Made by a program: the position numbers and the translations under genes. A stretch of 64,000 bases of DNA, taken from positions 1 to 64,000 of the forward strand of contig NZ_BPKZ01000001.1 of the NCBI RefSeq assembly GCF_019656075.1. Direction: 5' to 3'. Below are positions 55,096 through 64,000 of the stretch, in pieces (position 1 is the stretch's first letter; each line of letters starts with the position of its first letter). The notes below the pieces were generated by a model that worked only from the letters and a program-made list of their open reading frames with translations, was not told the DNA's origin and made no database searches. This stretch comes from Leuconostoc palmae. Its GTDB lineage: Bacteria > Bacillota > Bacilli > Lactobacillales > Lactobacillaceae.

Positions 55096-55980
55096 TTAAA
55101 TCAACCCTTCTGATTCAAGTTTTAAATAAAGTGTTGTTAGTTCGGTCAAAGAAAGTCGTTCCGCACGTATTGAAGGTTCAATATTAGCTTTCTCTAAGGC
55201 CTCTCGTATGTGAGTTTTTGTTTCTTCTGTTTTACCAAAAGTCTGTATCATATTATTCCAGAGACTTTTACGACGATGAGAAAAACTACCCTTAACAACT
55301 TGAAACAGTTTTTCAGGTTTATCAACCATTATTTCAGGTGTTAGCGGTGTCAGTTTGACAACTGCAGAGTCGACATTGGGAGCAGGATTAAAGGAACTAG
55401 CAGGCACTTTAATAGCTAATTGAGCTTCAGCAAAATATTGTACAGTTAATGTCAAAACACCATATGCTTTAGTGCCTACTTCAGCATTTAGCCGATCTGC
55501 TACCTCTTTTTGCATCATAACTACAATATTTTCCCATGAAATATTGGCACGTAGTAACTGCAGCAAGATCGGTGTTGTAATATAGTATGGTAAGTTAGCC
55601 ACAATTTTAACAGAAGATTGTTGACCAAATTCGGCATCGATTATGTCTGATAAGTTAACAGTTAAAATATCAGCCTCAATGATTTTTACGTTGTCATATG
55701 GCAATAATGTTTCGGATAACACATTAACCATTTGTGGATCAATTTCAAAAGCAACAACTTTCTTAGCTGATTTTGCCAACTGCTCCGTTAACGCACCAAT
55801 ACCTGGTCCAATTTCAATAACATAATCCTCTGAGGTAATTTCTGCTGCTGACACGATACCATGTAAGACGTTAAGATCTGTCAAAAAATTTTGACCAAAT
55901 TTCTTCTTTGCTCGTAAATTGTATTGATTAAGTATTGCCTGAGTACGGGTAGGATTCGCAATATCGATTATTTCTGCCAT
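55096..55980 (-). CDS. rsmA: 16S rRNA dimethyladenosine transferase
   Basis: A 294-residue KsgA/RsmA. The SAM motif is VIEIGPGIGALTEQLA, the catalytic motif NLPYYITTPIL, and the family end is basic. It dimethylates two adenines in helix 45 of 16S rRNA. It overlaps the 3' end of rnmV. Confidence 0.96.
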   Translation of the reverse strand: MAEIIDIANPTRTQAILNQYNLRAKKKFGQNFLTDLNVLHGIVSAAEITSEDYVIEIGPGIGALTEQLAKSAKKVVAFEIDPQMVNVLSETLLPYDNVKIIEADILTVNLSDIIDAEFGQQSSVKIVANLPYYITTPILLQLLRANISWENIVVMMQKEVADRLNAEVGTKAYGVLTLTVQYFAEAQLAIKVPASSFNPAPNVDSAVVKLTPLTPEIMVDKPEKLFQVVKGSFSHRRKSLWNNMIQTFGKTEETKTHIREALEKANIEPSIRAERLSLTELTTLYLKLESEGLI

Positions 55981-56543
55981 AAGTTATTTTCCTTTTCTAA
56001 AGCCTCTAAAATATCCGATTTGGTAATGCCAAACTGGTGTATTCGATTAAACAATTGTTTACCATTTGTATAACCAATATGTAATATTTCCCCAATTAGT
56101 TCACGTTTCTTCCGAGACTCCTGGCTATTAAGTAAGCCGTTATCTAACAAAAAAGAACGATCAACATCACTAGTAATCATATTTTTAGGTGTCATAACTG
56201 CCAGAAGTGCGGCTTGAATGACTTCTGGTCTAGCATGTTCAACACCCAACGATTTATGTGGATTATCTTTATGAGCACGACCATCCTGTTGTGAAATATA
56301 AGCGTGTTTTGCTTCTGGAATTTCTCTTGCAACTATTTGTCTAATGCGTTGCCCATTATAATCAGGATCTGTTAAAATAATGAGCCCACGATTCCGTGCC
56401 CCTTGTTTAGCAAGTACAAGTGCATTTTTATTTATTGCACTGCCACCCGTTTCAATTGTATCTGCTATCACAGCACGTTTTATATTTTCAGTGTCAGACT
56501 TACCTTCCACAAGAATAAATTCATTAATTTTTGGTTTAATCAT
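55968..56543 (-). CDS. rnmV: Ribonuclease M5
   Basis: A 191-residue RNase M5 with a TOPRIM domain (EFILVEGKSDT; LTDPDYNGQRIR). It matures 5S rRNA. It overlaps tatD and rsmA in the conserved tatD-rnmV-ksgA order. Confidence 0.95.
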   Translation of the reverse strand: MIKPKINEFILVEGKSDTENIKRAVIADTIETGGSAINKNALVLAKQGARNRGLIILTDPDYNGQRIRQIVAREIPEAKHAYISQQDGRAHKDNPHKSLGVEHARPEVIQAALLAVMTPKNMITSDVDRSFLLDNGLLNSQESRKKRELIGEILHIGYTNGKQLFNRIHQFGITKSDILEALEKENNLWQK

Positions 56544-57333
56544 GGTTTAAAAATAGACGATGGGCATTTTCTCTGGTAATGTCAGAAAGTTCTTTAGGTG
56601 ATAAATCCAATGTATCTGCTAGGGAATCAATAACATATTTCACAAAGGCAGGCTCGTTATCTTTTCCTCTAAAAGGCGTAGGCGCTAAATAAGGTGCATC
56701 CGTTTCTACTAAAATACGTTCTAGTGGTACAGCTTTAGCAGATTCACGAACATCATCAGCTTTTTTAAATGTGACAACACCACTAAAAGAAATATACATT
56801 CCTAGATCCAAAAATGCTTTTGCTTGATCTGGTGTCCCAGAAAAGCTATGCATTACGCCTTTTTTGACACCACTTTTTTTCAGTATCTCATATACATCTT
56901 CAAAAGCATCACGATTATGAATAATCACTGGTAAATCGTATTGTTTCGCTAATTGAAGATGTTTTTCAAATGCTTTTTTTTGTATGTCACGTGAGGGTGT
57001 ATCCCAATAATAATCTAATCCTGTCTCACCTACTCCAACAACTTTGCTTTGTTTCAACTGTTCAGCTAATAATTTTTCAGCGTTTTCATCAAATGCTGCT
57101 GTATCCTCAGGTTGGAATCCAAGAACAGCATAGATATTATCATGTGCATTCGCAATTTCCAAAGCGCGCTCGTTACCTTTAGCATCATAACCAACGATAT
57201 TCATTTCCATCACGCGTAATTCATTGGCACGACCAATATATGCTGGTACATCATGAAAAAGTTTATCATCATTAAGATGAGTATGCGTGTCGAAACTATC
57301 TGCCGGTGTTTTTGTTAAATCATAAATTGCCAT
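56536..57333 (-). CDS. tatD: TatD family deoxyribonuclease
   Basis: A 265-residue TIM-barrel metallohydrolase. Metal ligands are in DTHTHLNDDK, GVGETGLDYYW, IIHNRDA, MHSFSGT and VETDAPYLAP. The family acts as 3'-5' exonuclease. The first gene of the tatD-rnmV-rsmA operon. Confidence 0.95.
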   Translation of the reverse strand: MAIYDLTKTPADSFDTHTHLNDDKLFHDVPAYIGRANELRVMEMNIVGYDAKGNERALEIANAHDNIYAVLGFQPEDTAAFDENAEKLLAEQLKQSKVVGVGETGLDYYWDTPSRDIQKKAFEKHLQLAKQYDLPVIIHNRDAFEDVYEILKKSGVKKGVMHSFSGTPDQAKAFLDLGMYISFSGVVTFKKADDVRESAKAVPLERILVETDAPYLAPTPFRGKDNEPAFVKYVIDSLADTLDLSPKELSDITRENAHRLFLNHD

Positions 57334-57456
57334 TTGTTATTATTTTTATATACTTACTAAAAAGTGCATTTAATAAAGTATCATTCTCCTTAATGAGTTT
57401 TATTTCTAATTATCATGTTTCAGTATAACACAACAAAAAAAGCCCCTAAACACCTG

Positions 57457-57873
57457 TTAATCAATCTTTGGTGTTTCATTAGGAGCAAAATTTTTTAAAA
57501 TACCATTAACAAATTTGCGATCATCTTCATCAGCAAAAGTTTTTGCTAAAATCAAAGCTTCATCTATTGCCACTTTGTATGGTACAAGTTGATTATTCAA
57601 CTCATAAGTTGCCAATCGTAAAATGACCAAATCAGCTTTATTTATACGTTTGATTGACCACCCATCTGCTAAAAACTTGGCAATTTGTTCGTCTAACTCA
57701 CTTTTATTACCGAGTATGCCGTTAACTAGGCGAGGTAAATAATCGTCAAATTGTTTACCGTCAAGTACGATATTATATAGTGTATCAATATTATTGTTTT
57801 GTGGCTCTTTTTCAAGCGCAAACAATATTTGAAAAGCTGCTTGCCTTGATTCGTGTCGCGTTAAATTTGCCAT
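57457..57873 (-). CDS. nusB: Transcription antitermination factor NusB
   Basis: A 138-residue all-helical NusB (SRQAAFQILFALEKE; AIDEALILAKTFADEDDRKFVNGIL). It binds boxA in rRNA leaders. The ATG overlaps the stop of the Asp23 gene (TAATG), so it is coupled. Confidence 0.95.
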   Translation of the reverse strand: MANLTRHESRQAAFQILFALEKEPQNNNIDTLYNIVLDGKQFDDYLPRLVNGILGNKSELDEQIAKFLADGWSIKRINKADLVILRLATYELNNQLVPYKVAIDEALILAKTFADEDDRKFVNGILKNFAPNETPKID

Positions 57874-58334
57874 TAATTAGATTCCTCAGATGATGTTACT
57901 GTATCAAATAGATTATTTGGATCAATTTTATTGAGTACTTTTTCAGGAATAATGCCACTCACGTGAACATTAGTTTGTGCGATATGTAAATCTGTCATTG
58001 ACGAGATTTGAGATTTGATAGCATTTTGAATTGCCAAAGCAACTCTAGGGACAGCAACACCATATTGTAAAAATACATAGGCATCTATAACTAAACCATC
58101 CTCAGATTGTGTTAACTCAACACCTTTACCGCGAGAATTTGTGCCAAATGCGCTTGTAAAACGATCCGATAATTTACCACGCATTGAGTACACACCATCG
58201 ACTTCTTGTGTAGCAATTTGTGCAATAATTTCGATAACTTCTGGTGCAATTTGTGTTGCACCTTCCAAATGACTATCCGTATCTAAAATAATGTTTTTAT
58301 GGTTTGCTTTACTACGTTTTATTTCTTTGGCCAT
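57873..58334 (-). CDS. Asp23/Gls24 family protein (YqhY)
   Basis: A 153-residue Asp23-domain protein (IAPEVIEIIAQIATQEVDGVYSM split at 20; PRVALAIQNAIKSQI). The YqhY subgroup lies next to nusB and often acc genes and is linked to lipid synthesis homeostasis. The start is ATG at 58334, with an extra ATG at 58337. Confidence 0.9.
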   Translation of the reverse strand: MAKEIKRSKANHKNIILDTDSHLEGATQIAPEVIEIIAQIATQEVDGVYSMRGKLSDRFTSAFGTNSRGKGVELTQSEDGLVIDAYVFLQYGVAVPRVALAIQNAIKSQISSMTDLHIAQTNVHVSGIIPEKVLNKIDPNNLFDTVTSSEESN

Positions 58335-58368
58335 CATCTCTACTCCTCGAAAATATTCTTTAAAATAA

Positions 58369-58398
58369 AAAGTTCCCTAAGGAACTTTTATTTTGTGT
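58369..58398 (-). terminator. Terminator of efp
   Basis: AAAGTTCC-CTAA-GGAACTTT (58369-58388) with A-rich flanks on both sides. Confidence 0.7.
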
Positions 58399-58469
58399 TC
58401 CCTTTAACTACGCTCATTATCATTTTATTAAATAATGACTATATGCTCGTATGAGTTCACACTGTATAA

Positions 58470-59030
58470 TTAAGCGCGGCCCTTGTATGAACCATCTTCT
58501 GTATTCACAAGAATTGTTTCACCTTCGTTAATGAAGTCAGGAACTGTAATTGTAGCACCTGTTTCAACAGTAGCTGGCTTTCCTGAACCTGTTGCCGTTG
58601 CGCCTTTGATTCCAGGTTGTGTTTCAGTTACCTTGATTGCAATTGTTGATGGTAATTCAGCACCTAAAATTTCGTTACCAAACATTGTAATTTTAACTTC
58701 CATACCTTCAAGCAAAAACTTCAATGCTGAAGCAATCTTATCATCAGGCAAGTTGACTTGTTCATAAGTCTCAACATCCATGAAGACACGACCGTCATTT
58801 TCAGCAAACAAGTATGACATAGGGCGTGTTGTAATATCAGCTTGTTCAAACTTATCTCCTGGACGGAAAGTTACTTCGTTAACAGCTCCTGTGCGTAGGT
58901 TCTTCAACTTTGAACGAACAAACGCACCACCTTTTCCTGGCTTAACGTGTTGGAAGTCAAGAACACGCCAAATTGAGTTTGAATACTCAATTGTTAAACC
59001 ATTTTTCAAATCATTCATGCCAATTGCCAT
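58470..59030 (-). CDS. efp: Elongation factor P
   Basis: A 186-residue EF-P with three beta-barrels. The tip of domain I is PGKGGAF (31-37) with Lys33, the residue modified in several bacteria. It relieves stalling at polyproline. GAGG precedes the ATG at 59030; the reading from 59138 lies in the leader. Confidence 0.96.
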   Translation of the reverse strand: MAIGMNDLKNGLTIEYSNSIWRVLDFQHVKPGKGGAFVRSKLKNLRTGAVNEVTFRPGDKFEQADITTRPMSYLFAENDGRVFMDVETYEQVNLPDDKIASALKFLLEGMEVKITMFGNEILGAELPSTIAIKVTETQPGIKGATATGSGKPATVETGATITVPDFINEGETILVNTEDGSYKGRA

Positions 59031-59134
59031 GATAATATCCTCTTTTATTAAATAATATAGTTTATTATAACAGAAAGTAACTGTCTCTGCAGTAGTAAAA
59101 CAATTTGTAATTGTATCATATAAATATATAGATA

Positions 59135-59593
59135 TCAATCATCATGTGTATCTAATTCTGGTTTGACAATCAGCGTTTCAAGACGTCTGAGTTGATTAAG
59201 TAGTAATTCCCCCTCTTCCAAACCATAAACCGATAACCACTTATCAAAACGTTCAACAACACGATTTGTGATTGCCTTTTCAACTTCTTTTCCTTTATCA
59301 GTCAACGATAACAATACACGACGCCGATCTTTTTTATCCGGTATCTGCTCAATGTACGCTAAAGCAACTAGAGGCTTTAGCTGCCTTGCCACAGCGCCTT
59401 TTGTAACATTACGATCTGTAGCAATCTCAGTCATAGTTAATTTTGACTCATTTTTGGCAACTGCCGACATAATTAACCATTGCTCAAATGAAATACCATA
59501 AACATTTGTCGGTTGTGAAATTAATTTTTCTAAGTGTTTCAAAGATGCCATATAAACATTGATAAAATCATTCATCAAATCAATTTTGGTCAT
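59135..59593 (-). CDS. MarR family regulator
   Basis: A 152-residue MarR-type winged helix ([40 protein letters not shown]). Its stop/start overlaps the LOG gene by four bases, so they are co-translated; it may regulate that operon. It has no extra zinc-ligand pattern of AdcR. Confidence 0.9.
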   Translation of the reverse strand: MTKIDLMNDFINVYMASLKHLEKLISQPTNVYGISFEQWLIMSAVAKNESKLTMTEIATDRNVTKGAVARQLKPLVALAYIEQIPDKKDRRRVLLSLTDKGKEVEKAITNRVVERFDKWLSVYGLEEGELLLNQLRRLETLIVKPELDTHDD

Positions 59594-60174
59594 ACTTTTC
59601 CCTCTAAAACGTCATTGGTAACCTGAGACTCATTATCAAGTAAATAAGCCATTGCATCTTCCGGTGTGTCAACCATGATAATATTTTTAATATCATTATA
59701 TGTCACAAAACCAGTTTTAACACACGACACTAACCAACGCCATAAATCATCATAAAAACCATCAATATTTAACAAGAGCATTGGTTTATGATGCAATCCT
59801 ATTTTGGACCAGCTAATGACTTGTGCAATTTCCTCTAATGTTCCAAAACCACCAGGTAAAGCAATAAAAGCTTCGCCATAAGCCATAAGCAATTCCTTAC
59901 GCGAATCCATACCGTCTACTTCAATCAACTCGTTAATTTCACTGGCATCAATGGCTTCTTCGGCTAAATTATGTGGTGTAATGCCGATAACTTTACCACC
60001 AGATGCCATAGCATGTCGCGCTGTGATCCCCATTAGCCCATCATGGCTACCACCATAGACCATTGTAATATTATTTTTTGCAATGAGTTGTCCTAGAGAT
60101 TCTGCTGTTTTCGTATAAATTTCCTTATCTCCGCTTTGAGACCCCATAAATACTGTGATTTTTTTTAATACCAT
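59590..60174 (-). CDS. LOG family protein (phosphoribohydrolase-like)
   Basis: A 194-residue Rossmann protein. The motifs MGSQSGDKEIY, MDSRKELLMAYGEAFIALPGG and GTLEEIAQVISW (PGGxGTxxE) define the LOG/TIGR00730 family, which releases free cytokinin-type bases from nucleotides. The physiological substrate in bacteria is unclear. The start is ATG at 60174 with AAAGGA; the reading from 60237 is too long. Confidence 0.9.
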   Translation of the reverse strand: MVLKKITVFMGSQSGDKEIYTKTAESLGQLIAKNNITMVYGGSHDGLMGITARHAMASGGKVIGITPHNLAEEAIDASEINELIEVDGMDSRKELLMAYGEAFIALPGGFGTLEEIAQVISWSKIGLHHKPMLLLNIDGFYDDLWRWLVSCVKTGFVTYNDIKNIIMVDTPEDAMAYLLDNESQVTNDVLEGKV

Positions 60175-60329
60175 TGAATTTATCCTTTCTACAAATCTAT
60201 CAATATTAAGGATTTTTATCAAGTAATATTTAGACAATTTAACCGTTTTAAGACGCTATGTGGTACACTAGAATATAGGTTTTCGTCCGTGACAAAGAAA
60301 AAATTAAAATATTATTATTGGAGGCATTT

Positions 60330-60542
60330 ATGATTTATAAAGTTTATTACCAAGAACACCCAGAACGTAACCCAAAGCGAGAGACTACTCTTTCAATGTA
60401 TATCAACGCTGAAAGCTTACCACAAGCTCGAGAAATTATCGAAGAAAACACAACATATAACATTGAATTTATAGAAGAGTTGTCTGACAAGGCCGTAACT
60501 TACGAAAAGGCCAATCCAAATTTCAAAATGACGACGTTTTAA
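60330..60542 (+). CDS. rpoY: RNA polymerase epsilon subunit
   Basis: A 70-residue RpoY (MIYKVYYQEHPERNPKRETT; FIEELSDKAVTYEKANPNF), a small polymerase subunit of Firmicutes that may protect against phage proteins. GGAGG precedes the ATG at 60330. It is four bases before rnjA, the conserved pairing. Confidence 0.95.
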   Translation: MIYKVYYQEHPERNPKRETTLSMYINAESLPQAREIIEENTTYNIEFIEELSDKAVTYEKANPNFKMTTF

Positions 60543-60545
60543 TTC

Positions 60546-62228
60546 ATGACATATTCTGTAGATATTAAACCTAACGAAGTCGCTGTATATGCTCTAGGTG
60601 GTCTAGGCGAAGTCGGAAAAAATACATACGGTATCGAGTATCAAAACGAAATCATCGTTGTCGACGCGGGTATTAAGTTCCCTGAAGACGAATTACTTGG
60701 TATTGATTATGTTATTCCCGATTATACTTATCTTGTTGATAATATTGATCGCGTTAAGGCACTGGTTATTACTCACGGACATGAGGACCATATCGGTGCT
60801 ATCGCCTACTTCCTACAATCAGTTAATGTACCAGTTTATGCCGGTCCTTTAGCAATGGCGTTAATTAAAAACAAGCTTGAAGAAAAGCAAATGTTAAATC
60901 GTGTTGAACTACATGAAATAACTGACGGCTCAACTTTAGAATTTGATAAATTAAGTGTTGAGTTTTTCCGTACGACACATTCAATACCTGATGTTTTCGG
61001 AGTTGCGATTCACACGCCTGTTGGTACAATCGTTGAAACAGGTGATTTTAAGTTCGATTTGACACCAACAACTAAGCAGCCACCTAATTTATGGTCAATG
61101 GCTCGTCTAGGAGAACAAGGTGTCTTACTTATGATGAGTGACTCAACCAATGCTGAACGTCCTGAATGGACAAAGTCTGAAGCTTGGGTTGCAAAGTCAG
61201 TTAATCGTATCTTCGATAAAATTGAGCATGGTCGTATAATTTTTGCTACTTTTGCATCTAATATGAATCGTGTACGGATGGCAACAGATGCCGCTATTGC
61301 TCATGGGCGTAAAATAGCTGTATTTGGTCGATCAATGGAATCAGCTGTTACAAACGGCCGTGCTCTTGGGTATTTAAATATTCCCGATGACATGCTTGTT
61401 GAACAATCTGAAATCAAAAATATTCCTGACGACGAATTATTAATTTTGTCAACTGGTTCTCAAGGAGAACCTATGGCTGCTTTAGCACGTATTGCTGAAG
61501 GTACCCATAAACAAATTCGTCTAAAACCTAAAGACAATGTCATCTTTTCTTCTTCACCTATTCCTGGCAATACTGCCTCTGTGAATCAAGTAATTAATAA
61601 GCTTGAAGAAGGTGGTGCTAATGTTATTTATGGAAAAGTAAACAACATTCATACTTCTGGGCACGGTGGTCAAGAAGAACAGAAACTAATGCTAGCCCTA
61701 ATGAAGCCAAAATACTTTATGCCTGTTCACGGTGAATATCGCATGCTTAAAGTTCATGCTTCTTTAGCTCATGAATTAGATATTCCTGAAGACCATACCT
61801 TTATTTTAGAAAATGGTGATGTTTTGGCTCTTGACGGTGAAAACGCACGTATGGCAGGCCATTTTCCTGGTGAGGACACTTATATTGATGGTTCAGGTAT
61901 TGGTGATATTGGTGCTGTTGTCTTACATGATCGTCAAAAACTGTCCCAAGATGGTTTGGTGGTTGTCACAGCAACAATTGATCTGAAAAAGAAGGAAATT
62001 TTATCTGGTCCAGATATTTTATCTCGCGGATTTGTTTATATGCGTGAGTCAGGTGAACTCATTAATGAAGGTCGTCGCATTATATTTGGTACTATGCGTC
62101 GCATTATGAATAATGCAAATGCAAGTGAATCTGATATCAGACAAGCTGTCATTGATGATTTATCCCGTTTCTTGTACAAAGAAACCGCTCGTAAACCAAT
62201 GATTTTACCAATGTTAATTATGCTTTAA
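60546..62228 (+). CDS. rnjA: Ribonuclease J1
   Basis: A 560-residue metallo-beta-lactamase/beta-CASP RNase. The metal motif is THGHEDHIGA (76-85), with GDFKFD and HTSGHGG further on. It degrades and matures mRNA by 5'-3' exonuclease and endonuclease activity. It is co-transcribed with rpoY. Confidence 0.96.
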   Translation: MTYSVDIKPNEVAVYALGGLGEVGKNTYGIEYQNEIIVVDAGIKFPEDELLGIDYVIPDYTYLVDNIDRVKALVITHGHEDHIGAIAYFLQSVNVPVYAGPLAMALIKNKLEEKQMLNRVELHEITDGSTLEFDKLSVEFFRTTHSIPDVFGVAIHTPVGTIVETGDFKFDLTPTTKQPPNLWSMARLGEQGVLLMMSDSTNAERPEWTKSEAWVAKSVNRIFDKIEHGRIIFATFASNMNRVRMATDAAIAHGRKIAVFGRSMESAVTNGRALGYLNIPDDMLVEQSEIKNIPDDELLILSTGSQGEPMAALARIAEGTHKQIRLKPKDNVIFSSSPIPGNTASVNQVINKLEEGGANVIYGKVNNIHTSGHGGQEEQKLMLALMKPKYFMPVHGEYRMLKVHASLAHELDIPEDHTFILENGDVLALDGENARMAGHFPGEDTYIDGSGIGDIGAVVLHDRQKLSQDGLVVVTATIDLKKKEILSGPDILSRGFVYMRESGELINEGRRIIFGTMRRIMNNANASESDIRQAVIDDLSRFLYKETARKPMILPMLIML

Positions 62229-62262
62229 AAAGCCAAAGACGTATTGTCTTTGGCTTTTTCAC
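62226..62262 (+). terminator. Terminator of rnjA
   Basis: AAAAAGCCAAAGAC and GTCTTTGGCTTTTT form a perfect stem. Confidence 0.9.
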
Positions 62263-62371
62263 GAACATTTTTTGAAATCACTATCTTACAAACGTATAAA
62301 ACTGGACATTAAGATTTTTAAAAACGTTTCAATATGCTAAAATAGTCTCAGTACATAACAAAGGAGCTATC

Positions 62372-63889
62372 ATGACAGAAAGAAAAATCCCAACAATTAT
62401 GGGCACGCAACATCCAGATAACGCTAACGCACCCTTCTGGGATTCTTCTCAGCAACCGTTTATAAGCGCCTATCGCGAAATGAATGAAGCATTTGAAAAT
62501 TTTAGTGAACTAGAAGTCGACGAATATATGTGGGACTGGGAAGGTAAGCATGCAGATGCTGCGGTTATCGATCGTCTATTTAGCACAGAATATGATTACT
62601 TTAAAGAGCATCAGATTGGTCGCGATAAATTTTTAACCTTTCGTTTTCCCAATATTTGGGAAGAAAAAGGCTATAACCTCATGCAAGCTATGACCGCTAT
62701 TCTCAGTTCTGAAGATTTTGCTCATGATCTTGGATTTGACCAACGCCCATTGTTTGAAACGATTTTACCAATGGCAAAACGTGCTGATCAACTCATTGAA
62801 ATGCAAGAGTTATTTGAAAAACTTGCTCATTTTAAGTCAATAGAATTTACCAAATCAGACAAAAATACCCCTTATATTGAAATGATTCCACTATTTGAAG
62901 ATTTCAATACACAATTACATGCTCCTGAAATTTTAAAAGAATACTTAAAACTTCATGAAGAACATTTCGGATTCCGACCAAAGTATTTACGTGTTTTCTT
63001 AGCTGGCTCTGATTCTGCTTTAACTGCTGGATTTATGAGCTCTATCACAGGTAACAAATTAGCAATTGCACGATTGCATGAATTTGCCCGTGAAGAAAAT
63101 ATCGAAATTTATCCTATTTCTGGTACTGGCTCTGCCATTTTCCGAGGTGGTTTATCCCCAAAGCGTATTGGTCGTTATGTCACTGAGTTTGCTGGTGTTA
63201 GAACAGCTACGGTACAATCAGCATTCCGCTACGACTTTCCTATCCACGAAGTCACAGATGCCATTGAAGAGTTAAAAAATAAACTGCCGTTTGCTGAACC
63301 TTTACGTATTTCTGCTGAGGATCAAAAAATTCTAGCAGAAGTTGCAGAAGAATCTGCACAATTCTATACCCAAACGCTTGATCAATTAATTCCTGATGTA
63401 CACCCCATCTTTAAAGCTTTTCCAAAGCGTCGTGATCGTCGTCAACACGTTGGTGTACTTGGTTATTCTCGTTCAGTTGATGGTATTGAACTGCCAAGAG
63501 CTATTAACTTTACAGGTGCATTTTATTCAATCGGTGTACCACCTGAATTTATTGGATTTGGACGGGCATTAGAAAACTTAAATGCAGACCATCTTTCGGT
63601 GTTTGTCCGTAACTATCCTAGCATGAAACAAGATTTCAAAGAATTAGCTCATTACGTTAATATGGATGCTCTCGAAATTCTTAAAACACAAAGCCCCGCA
63701 TGGGCAGATGTTGAACGTGACATCTTAATTCTTAAAGATGTTTTCGACCTTGAAATTGGTCCTAAAACTAGAGAAGAACAGCAACACGCAGAAATTGCAC
63801 TTCAAGTTGTTCAAATTAAAGATGGTGCATCAATTGCTGTCACAGCTTTAATTAATAGAATGGCTCAATTGAGACATTTCTTAGGTTAA
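62372..63889 (+). CDS. ppcA: Phosphoenolpyruvate carboxylase, archaeal type
   Basis: A 505-residue PEPC of the short archaeal class (bacterial-type enzymes have about 900). The start RKIPTIMGTQHPDNANAPFW is diagnostic. It carboxylates PEP to oxaloacetate, feeding aspartate synthesis in a bacterium without a full citric acid cycle. Known among bacteria chiefly in Leuconostoc, Oenococcus and some clostridia. AAGGAG precedes the ATG. Confidence 0.95.
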   Translation: MTERKIPTIMGTQHPDNANAPFWDSSQQPFISAYREMNEAFENFSELEVDEYMWDWEGKHADAAVIDRLFSTEYDYFKEHQIGRDKFLTFRFPNIWEEKGYNLMQAMTAILSSEDFAHDLGFDQRPLFETILPMAKRADQLIEMQELFEKLAHFKSIEFTKSDKNTPYIEMIPLFEDFNTQLHAPEILKEYLKLHEEHFGFRPKYLRVFLAGSDSALTAGFMSSITGNKLAIARLHEFAREENIEIYPISGTGSAIFRGGLSPKRIGRYVTEFAGVRTATVQSAFRYDFPIHEVTDAIEELKNKLPFAEPLRISAEDQKILAEVAEESAQFYTQTLDQLIPDVHPIFKAFPKRRDRRQHVGVLGYSRSVDGIELPRAINFTGAFYSIGVPPEFIGFGRALENLNADHLSVFVRNYPSMKQDFKELAHYVNMDALEILKTQSPAWADVERDILILKDVFDLEIGPKTREEQQHAEIALQVVQIKDGASIAVTALINRMAQLRHFLG

Positions 63890-63895
63890 AGATAC

Positions 63896-63923
63896 GAATA
63901 GCCCTTACGGGCTTTTTTTGTTA
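63896..63923 (+). terminator. Terminator of ppcA
   Basis: AGCCC-TTAC-GGGCT followed by TTTTTT. Confidence 0.85.
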
Positions 63924-63956
63924 CAATAAGACTAGTTTTTATTGAAAGACACACTT

Positions 63957-64000
63957 ATGCCTAACTTTTATGTAATCCACAATTCCTATGCCGGCAAGGA
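63957..64000 (+). CDS. Start of a lipid kinase-like gene (partial)
   Basis: The last 44 bases open a frame MPNFYVIHNSYAGK, cut by the window edge. FYVIHNSYAGK resembles the first strand and glycine loop of diacylglycerol/sphingosine kinase-like enzymes (compare IIYNPTSGRE of dagK at 40.7 kb). Fourteen residues are too few for a firm call. Confidence 0.4.
   Translation, partial: MPNFYVIHNSYAGK

Overview
The window reads as a chromosome segment of a low-GC lactic acid bacterium. Leuconostoc or a close relative is the best guess. The support is an archaeal-type PEP carboxylase, a BusR/BusA-type betaine system, AlsS, class III ribonucleotide reductase, Firmicutes gene order around tatD-rnmV-ksgA-veg and rpoY-rnjA, and the absence of spore or respiratory genes. 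The genus call is inference from gene content, not a database match.

Layout. (1) 1-6374 is accessory DNA next to a tRNA-Glu(CTC) gene. It holds a DUF805 membrane protein behind a folded leader, a BcgI-like restriction-modification pair, and about 1.4 kb of plasmid- or phage-like non-coding DNA with nested palindromes, iteron-like repeats and a tiny operon. The RM pair is bracketed by two 126-bp direct repeats differing at 8 positions, so it looks like a discrete insertion. (2) 6581-9975: an XRE regulator, an amber-broken small membrane ORF and a NatAB-like ABC exporter. (3) 10004-13720: the betaine uptake system with its divergent repressor BusR. (4) 13815-15606: bioY, a CHY zinc-finger gene and birA behind a BirA-type operator; this BirA lacks the canonical ligase arginines. 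(5) 15638-18729: folD, comEB, thyA and an acetyltransferase. (6) 18764-28131: a cell-surface locus (tagH, tagG, a TagF-like polymerase, a polytopic protein, an acyltransferase, a glycosyltransferase). (7) 28252-32986: nrdG, nrdD and alsS.

(8) 33185-44149: obg, uvrC, pyrG (with a complete reiterative-transcription attenuator), rlmCD, dagK and gatCAB. (9) 44378-48888: rpsO (structured leader), rpsT, holA, comEC and comEA. (10) 48934-49172: an independent, highly folded RNA of about 240 nt with its own strong promoter and terminator, not recognised. (11) 49282-60174: two small unknown genes, glmU, purR, a zinc-type ABC importer whose binding protein has lost metal ligands, veg, ksgA, rnmV, tatD, nusB, yqhY, efp, a MarR regulator and a LOG-family enzyme. 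(12) 60330-64000: rpoY, rnjA, archaeal-type ppcA and the start of a lipid-kinase-like gene.

Most of the window is ordinary housekeeping. The parts worth a second look are the repeat-bracketed RM cassette with its M/S frame break, the plasmid-like region at 5.0-6.2 kb, the unknown RNA at 49 kb, the atypical BirA and ZnuA-like proteins, and the 5' leaders of pyrG, rpsO, alsS and thyA.
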